The position numbers and the translations under genes are program-made. Of a stretch of 64,000 nucleotides of DNA, positions 57,871 to 64,000 are shown piece after piece. Numbering within the stretch: the first letter of the stretch is position 1; every line of letters starts with the position of its first letter. The notes under the pieces are model-generated. The model had not been told where the DNA came from, did not search any database, and worked only from the letters and a program-made list of their open reading frames with translations. The stretch is from Aphidius gifuensis (lineage: Eukaryota; Arthropoda; Insecta; Hymenoptera; Braconidae), in NCBI RefSeq assembly GCF_014905175.1, contig NC_057791.1, positions 17,426,177-17,490,176 on the forward strand, read 5' to 3'.

Positions 57871-59355
57871 AAACGTGTTATTGCACTCACAAAGATTATA
57901 ATTTTTTATTTTCATTATTCAATGTATATATATGATTCTATAAATATTAAATTTTATTTTATTTTTTAAATCAAGTATAAACAATACTAACTTTTGTAAA
58001 TTAATTTGTTCTAAAATATTTATTTGATTTAATTTAAATTTTTTTTAAAAGCTGTAATTTATATTTTAAAAACATACAGTTTTTTTTTTTAAATCTATGC
58101 AACAAGTATTATAATTACTCAGGTGATTTCAATATATAGATTTTTTTTTTCATTTCGGTATATTGATAATAGGATAAAAGATTAAAGAATTGAAAAAAAA
58201 AAAAACTAACAAAATTTATATACACAAATTGTTTTAAATAGCTAGAGAAAATCGAGAGTTTGCAGAAAGAAGTTTAGCACATTTAAATGAAAGCCACAGG
58301 TAGCCGGGGGGTTGTATATTCTATATATATATATTCAAAACTTTCCCTTGCTGATCACCATGAATTCACACTCTCTCACATACATGTACAAAGCCCCTAT
58401 TATAAACCCGCAACCAAAATCCTTTCTTAGTACGATGAAAAAAAAAATTCACTAGCTCAAAAAAATAATATTATATTTAAAAAAAAAAAAAAATAAAACA
58501 AATTAATAATTCAAATTTTTATCTAAATTGTTTTTCTGTTTATATAAATAAAAAAAAATCAAATTTTATTGTTTTATTGGTGTACATATTATATATTTAA
58601 AGAGTGATAATGATGCCAAAATAAAAAAAAAAATTATTTAAAAAAACAGCCGGGAATAAAACGACAAGCTGTGCACATAAATTCACATTAACTCGACACA
58701 TTGTCAATAAATAGTGTCGGTAAGTTGATGGCATTTTGCCCGATGTCTTAAAATTAATATCATACATGCAAAAAAGCATAAATATTTTTTTTTTTTCCAT
58801 AAAAGAAAAAATGAAAATTTTACGATTATATTTAGATAAAAAAAAATTCAATTACTGTATCCCTCGGGAGAATCAACAGTTGAAATATATAAAAAAAAAA
58901 AGAAAACCACATACGAAAAATAAAATATAAATAAATGCAAAGTGTGCTCAATTAACTTTTCTATTTTTTATTTTTTCCCATCGTTACAAATCCACGTAAT
59001 CTCCAAGTGAAATAGAATAATAATAATGAAAAAAAAAAAAAGGTTTAATCGATATTGGTGAGTTAACCAAAAAGTACATACTATGCGGATTATTTAGTTT
59101 GCAATATTCTCCATTTCACTGTATCGATCGTCAACCCATATACATTATATAATTTAATTTAATTCAATGTTAAATTGAATTGTACTGGACACATGAAATA
59201 TTTTCTCAAAGCTATGACAGTTTGACTTTGATAAAAAAATAATATTATATTATTATAAAAATAAGAATGAGCTGTTTTTTTTTTTTTTTTTTTATAGAAA
59301 CCGATATAATATTGCCGACGGAAATTGTATATTTGAAAATAATTTAATTTACACT
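57871..59355. other. AT-rich upstream flank
   Basis: A/T-rich, with mixed patches at 58240-58420 (GTAGCCGGGGGG) and 58640-58740. Small frames 58597-58930 on both strands are Lys/Phe-rich. No gene. Confidence 0.5.
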
Positions 59356-59490
59356 GTGTAAAATCGTTGTCATTGTCACCCGCCGTGAATCACCATGGTG
59401 ATTGCCTGTGCCGAGATTTAAAAATAATAACAAATAAAAAAAAAAAGGGGAAAATAAAACTACCTGAAACCATTATTTGCATATGGTTTT
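59356..59490. promoter_or_regulatory. Island with 16-bp palindrome and POU octamer
   Basis: AATCACCATGGTGATT at 59388-59403 is a perfect palindrome inside a GC-richer segment (GTCACCCGCCGTG). A perfect octamer ATTTGCAT, running into ATATGG, lies 72 bp further at 59475-59482. Candidate vvl upstream enhancer (3.9 kb from the ATG). Confidence 0.35.
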
Positions 59491-60690
59491 GATTTTTGTA
59501 CACAGTTTTTTTTTCTTCTTAATATAACACTGCAGTGAATTTTCATATATTTTTTTTCTTATTTATTATCAGCTTCTAATGTAATGAATTATTGTAAATA
59601 TAAATAATATTTTTTGGATTTATAATTTTAGCTTTAATAATATATTTAATTTTTCTACTCATATTTTATTTCTACGAATTTTTGTTTCTTGGAAAAAAAT
59701 ATTTAACTAGAATATGTATATTAAAACTAGGAAATAAATAATTTTTTTAAAATAGTGTAAAACTTGATTGTAAATTTTATTTTAATATTTTTTTTTTTTT
59801 GTTGTTGTTGGGTTTATTACGAGAAAATGTAGATTACATCGCGGTACAAGTCACATTCATCCCAATGTGGTGGTTTACATGCCAGGTGTCACGAGACTGG
59901 AATTACAGGTGGTAATATCAAGTTTTGAAACTCAACTCTCGTCGCACACGTTACATTTATTTAAGTGTATATTTATAATAGTTTGCCAAACACTCGACAA
60001 AAAATAAAAATAAAAACTGTGTAAACTTCTCACAATATACATACATATTTTTTTTCCTCATTGATTTATATAAATATAATTTCAATATTTGTATGACATA
60101 TAAATTCATAAATGAAATATAATTTTAATATTTTTCCTAAACTAATATTTTGATATTTTACTTTAAACATCTATCAATAATAAATTTAAAAAATTAGTAA
60201 AAGTATAAAAATTTATTTAAAAAAAAAAATTAGAAAAAAAAATATAAAATAGTGTCGTAGGTCATAAAAATATACACGAATAATAATTTAGCCATGAACT
60301 TGATCATAAAAAAAAAATATAAACAGTTTCAGACAAAAAAAAAAAAAAAAAATTATAAAAGCTGGAATAAATATATGTATAATGCGTGAATGGAGAATTA
60401 ACTGACGTAATTTGACTGCTTTTATGTCAGTGGTGAATGAATATTTGAATATTTTAATATTAAATATATATAAAGGATTTTGATCCCTATTATATTATAA
60501 GAATTTACACTGTTGTTTTAATTTTACAACATGATTATAATTATTATTTTTATTTAATATTTCATTTATTATTTTTTGTCTTTTTTTAATCTTTATTATT
60601 CTTATCATTTTGTGGCTTTTATCATGGTCAATTAGAATATAAGAAAAATTAAAAATTAAAAAACGAGATCAAAGGTGTATGATATATCCA
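59491..60690. other. AT-rich flank with island at 59825-59950
   Basis: The island contains CATCGCGGTACAAG, facing CACATT and AATGTG arms, GCCAGGTGTCACG and ACAGGTGGTAAT (two CAGGTG E-boxes, Snail/bHLH type). The rest is homopolymer-rich with no gene. Confidence 0.4.
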
Positions 60691-60910
60691 AAGAGACAAT
60701 CAGCGACGGTAGCTGTTTGCGCTGCTGAACGAGCATGTCACACTGATTATAAGTGGGGATAACGAAATGACAAAGTGGGGGATTGATAAGACAAAAAAAT
60801 ACCTGAAAGATGCGCATACAACAATTGGGGTAAAATAGTGGGAGATAAACCAAAGTGGGAGATTTTACTTTCAACAAAATACACCATCGTGTTTGGTGGC
60901 AGCACCGTGT
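60691..60910. promoter_or_regulatory. Homotypic cluster of GTGGG(A/G)GAT motifs
   Basis: Four near-identical motifs occur in 111 bp on the plus strand: GTGGGGAT at 60753-60760, GTGGGGGAT at 60775-60783, GTGGGAGAT at 60838-60846 and 60855-60863. Most have A's before and A/T after. GATAA/GATAAG overlaps some copies. Homotypic clustering is typical of enhancers. The factor is not certain; the motif resembles part of a Su(H)-type or GATA-adjacent site. A minus-strand frame (60656-60877) has no features. Confidence 0.35.
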
Positions 60911-62839
60911 GGTTAAAAAAGTTTTAGGACAAAACTTTTTCTAGTTAAAAAGTGAAAAAATATTGACTACTATTTTAGAAAGTATAAGGAAATAGTGGCG
61001 TTATCTGTTGGTAGTTGACTCAACTTAAAATAAACTTCCTATTTTTGCAGAAATTTTTTTAATATTATCATAATAATTTGTTCAAAATTTCATAATTGTT
61101 TTAATTTTTGTTATAATTAATTCAAAACTATTTTATTTATTATAAATTGAAAACAAAAATTAATTAATTATTTAATTTATCTGTGATTGAAACTGTAATT
61201 TTGTTAATTTTTTTTTTTTCGTTATCATTTTATAGAAAAAAGTTTTAAAAAGCCTAAGCCAAGTTAATAAATATATTAAGATGTTTAAAATTTTTATTAT
61301 ATTATGTAGTTGTTGGTTGTTTTTTTTTATTGTTTTTTTTTTTTTTTTTTAAATTAAGATGATTAGATTATACTGATAATTTTATTTTTTTGTTTAGTGA
61401 CAACCTGTTTATATCTGTGTCTCAATCAATGACCCCTGCGATGTATATTTGTATATTATACGAGGTGAGAGGATGATATTTCAACTTGGATAAAGGACAC
61501 AAAAGACAATGGTTTATTTACTATCGTCGTTTACGTGACTTGAATTTTTATTGTCATCTAGCCAAAAGTTTCAAAGTGTGCCTAAATGTGATGGAGAAAG
61601 AAAATAAGGATATATTTATTTTTCAATGTCGGCAGAGACCTCGCAAAATAATAGACCACATCATTTTGATAATAATCTACATTGTTTTTTTTTTTATTTT
61701 ACATTTTACATTTTATTCGAAAAATTTTAAAACTTGCCACCCAGTTTTTTTTTCTATTTTAACTTTAAAATAATCTTTATTTTCCAAGAATAAAATAAAT
61801 TTTTTTTTCTAAAAAATAATACATTAACTATTTTTTAATATAAATCATTTGATTTATCAAACAATTAAAATATCTATACTTGAAATAAATTTTTTTTAAA
61901 TATAATTGATTATATAAATTTAGAAAGAAGAAGCAAAATTCAAAAAGTTTAATATCATCAATAAATACTGATATTCAAATGGTAATTTCAAGTGATGATA
62001 TACTTGGTTGGTTTGAGAATGGTCATTAGACAATTCTGGAGAATGTGGTGAATCAGAAATTAGTGAGATATCTAGGGAGTGATCTGAGAAGGTGTTGAAG
62101 AAGATTGAACATTCCATATTCTCTTGGCTATATAGATAGACAGTTACATATAGTTTATCTTTCAGACGGATTATATATAGTTGCGGTGAATCCAATCGAC
62201 ACTTCTAACTTTGCAAACTACAATTTCAAATATATATATATATAATTCAAGATGCAGATGGTCAAAACTTAGTCAGAGTTTCAGATCAAAATATAAGACG
62301 ACCAAGATGATATATATGATATATATTATGTATAGAGTTCATAATGTTTAACTTCAAAAACGTTTAACTTTATGACAAGCAAACTAAAAACTATTTAACC
62401 CTCTTTGCGATACACACACATTCGCTCACTATATTGTTTATTATATATATAAATTTATAATTATAAACTTGTACTAGAATTAACGACACTCACATATAAA
62501 ATGTATAAAACGTAATGAATCATTAATAAAATTAATTAAAAAATCTCTCTGTTTTTCATAAATTTTATTTTTCTATCAAACAAATATATACCAAAACTTT
62601 CTGACATTATTGATAACAAGTTGTTTTTTTGAAAAATAAAAATAACCAAGTTTTTAAATAAAAAAAAATAGAAAAGTTTTTGAATGAAAATAAAATAAAG
62701 AAAAAAAAACAATACAAGTTGAAAATTAACGAGATGAAAATTTCATTTCAAAGTAAGACCCAAAAAATAAAAAAAAACCCCAATGTACTATATGCATGCC
62801 TATATATTAAAAATAAACTATATAAAGTTTAAAGATGTT
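60911..62839. other. AT-rich flank
   Basis: A/T-rich. A 95-codon plus-strand frame at 61486-61773 starts with a basic, Tyr-rich segment (MDKGHKRQWFIYYRRLRD) and then becomes an Ile/Phe-rich stretch from poly-T. I do not recognise it and consider it probably non-coding. Patches at 61410-61500 and 61990-62110 are slightly GC-richer. Confidence 0.4.
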
Positions 62840-62915
62840 GAGAGGGTAATATCTTGAAAAACGAACAGTTGAATGAGCAAGAAAAGATATTACCGCCTGA
62901 GGCACACCCTCAGCA
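62840..62915. other. Tandem inverted repeats (two hairpins)
   Basis: GGTAATATCTT at 62845-62855 and AAGATATTACC at 62884-62894 form a perfect 11-bp stem around 28 nt. Two bases later CTGAGG (62897-62902) and CCTCAG (62908-62913) form a perfect 6-bp stem around 5 nt. It could act as a dimer-binding site or as a structured RNA. It is too short for a standard pre-miRNA. Confidence 0.4.
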
Positions 62916-63215
62916 GCAGTGTTTTTAACATCATCCCTCCTTACCTCACTTTACCCCTTTATTTATTTCATACTAACCAAGAAAAATTAAGTTGGTATAT
63001 GCATACTGCACATACATATATAAAATATTGTTGGTAAAATCATAAAAGATATTTAGAGACAGTGTGTATGAGAGAGAGATCGCCTGAAAGTTTTACAAAG
63101 ATAACGATCGATTGCTGAAATATGCACCACACCAATTTTGCCGATCAAAATTATTATTAAGAGGTACCCTTCATCTCTCTGCTTTGAAAAGATCTTTCTT
63201 GACTTGCAGTAGGAG
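62916..63215. promoter_or_regulatory. Mixed island after the hairpins
   Basis: Content includes CAGCAGCAGTG, GAGAGAGATCGCC, ATAACGATCGATTGCTG, GCACCACACC and AAGAGGTACCC. No open frame of interest. Candidate regulatory DNA by composition. Confidence 0.25.
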
Positions 63216-63650
63216 GTTATAAGTTTAAAAAAAAAATTTACAAATTTATTATTATTATTATTTTATTTTTTATTTTTTTCACAGGGCACATACACATATT
63301 ATAAAAATTCAGTATGTTTATAATATCAAAAATGACGAGATACGTGTGTGCAAAAAATAAAAAAATACAAAAAGACTTTAAAGAATGCTGTGAAAAAATT
63401 AAAATTGTCTTGAGAAAAAAAAAAAACGAAAAATCTATAAAATAAAATAGAAGATAGGGTGGAATTTCGAATATATTTATGTAATATATTGGATTAAAAA
63501 TTAAAATAATGATCTCGCTGTGAAATATACATATTGTCATAATGAAAAATTAACTTGAAAAAAAAAAAAAAAATAAACAAATTTATATATAGTTCCGTGT
63601 GTATAGATATTCGCGTATGTCTTAAGAAATATATAGTGAGATGAGAATGA
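63216..63650. other. AT-rich spacer
   Basis: A/T-rich. The 100-codon minus-strand frame (63238-63540) is Ile/Phe/Leu-rich from homopolymers and not credible. Confidence 0.5.
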
Positions 63651-63800
63651 GCTCCTCCTGTATAAGCCTGTAATCATTAAATTGCCAGAAGCTACTGCAG
63701 TCTGATTGTTATCTTGTATCTACACCCACCACTTTATCGCCGGCCATCTTATTACTCTCGACATATTGACGTCACGCACGTACGCCAATATTTTGGCTAC
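63651..63800. promoter_or_regulatory. Island with perfect CRE
   Basis: Mixed sequence with TAATCATTAAATTGCC, TGATTGTTATC, a CGCCGGCCATC segment and a perfect CRE TGACGTCA at 63767-63774 adjoining CGCACGTACG. It lies 8.3 kb upstream of vvl. Candidate enhancer. Confidence 0.3.
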
Positions 63801-64000
63801 CCGAATAATTCCCATCTTATTCGTCTACCCAATCTTTCTTATTCTTCTATATATTTTATTTTTTTTTTTTTTTTACTTTTTCCATTTCAAATACAATTTT
63901 TTTTTTTAATATTGTTTTTCACATGAGGCGTCTTTTTTGCCCCAGGAGAATTTAAAACCTTTTACAAAAAAAAATTCCCAAAACATATATTTTTAAAACA
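63801..64000. other. AT-rich end of window
   Basis: Poly-T-rich sequence. Two small overlapping plus-strand frames end in poly-Phe and are not credible. Confidence 0.55.

Noticed and set aside
1605..59482. Overall enrichment of POU octamers in the window
   Set aside because: I find about eight perfect octamers (1605, 3425, 3436, 19440, 30608, 41257, 49213, 59475). Composition alone predicts about five, so only the helically phased pair at 3425/3436 is notable.
61486..61773. 95-codon plus-strand frame beginning with a basic Tyr-rich segment
   Set aside because: The second half is poly-T-derived Ile/Phe. No family is recognised, and chance frames of this size are expected occasionally in 64 kb.
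1..64000. Transposable elements with coding capacity or viral insertions
   Set aside because: No transposase, reverse transcriptase, integrase or capsid-like frame and no long terminal repeats were recognised. Small degenerate non-autonomous elements cannot be excluded without a repeat library.

Overview
This window is eukaryotic nuclear DNA from an insect. It is very A+T-rich (by eye roughly three quarters or more), full of poly-A/poly-T runs and short microsatellites, and has almost no long reading frames. The one securely identified gene is an intronless class III POU-homeodomain gene on the minus strand (54111-55466, 451 codons). It is the insect ventral veins lacking / drifter / Cf1a gene (vvl), with a POU-specific domain, linker, homeodomain and the family C-terminus. 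The compact, strongly A/T-ending codon use and AT-rich flanks would fit a hymenopteran such as a parasitoid wasp, but that is an inference; only 'insect' is well supported.

Layout. Positions 1-53.7 kb lie downstream of vvl and 55.5-64 kb lie upstream. Both sides look like the large non-coding domain usual around developmental transcription-factor genes. The AT desert is broken by short (100-400 bp), distinctly GC-richer islands that carry recognisable factor sites: POU octamers, perfect CREs, E-boxes, nuclear-receptor half sites, palindromes and homotypic clusters. These are the best candidates for vvl enhancers. A few islands are instead exon-like (splice-site signals beside short open frames) and could belong to an unrecognised plus-strand transcript; support for these is weak. 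An 8 kb tandem satellite (19320-27234) interrupts the desert. It has about 48 copies of a 143-bp unit, flanked on both sides by older, divergent copies of a related 122-bp unit.

Most interesting observations. (1) The vvl frame continues in phase past its TAG for 41 protein-like codons to a second TAG, then 36 Gln/His/Asp-rich codons to a tandem TGA-TAA. Both internal stops are TAG followed by C, a leaky context, and a 9-nt GC-rich segment starting 10 nt after the first stop is perfectly complementary to a segment in the 3' UTR. This suggests regulated double stop-codon readthrough producing a 530-residue form of the factor. (2) The satellite has a two-family sandwich architecture, with both family switches at the same core motif and a dyad present in both unit types. 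(3) A GC-rich island at 3340-3540 holds two perfect POU octamers exactly one helical turn apart plus a perfect CRE, a candidate autoregulatory element. (4) There is a precursor-microRNA-like hairpin at 35950-36034, a homotypic GTGGG(A/G)GAT cluster at 60.75-60.86 kb, and a perfect 11-bp stem at 62845-62894.

Limits: no similarity search, conservation track or transcript data were available. All enhancer, exon and RNA calls outside vvl and the satellite are hypotheses from the sequence alone.
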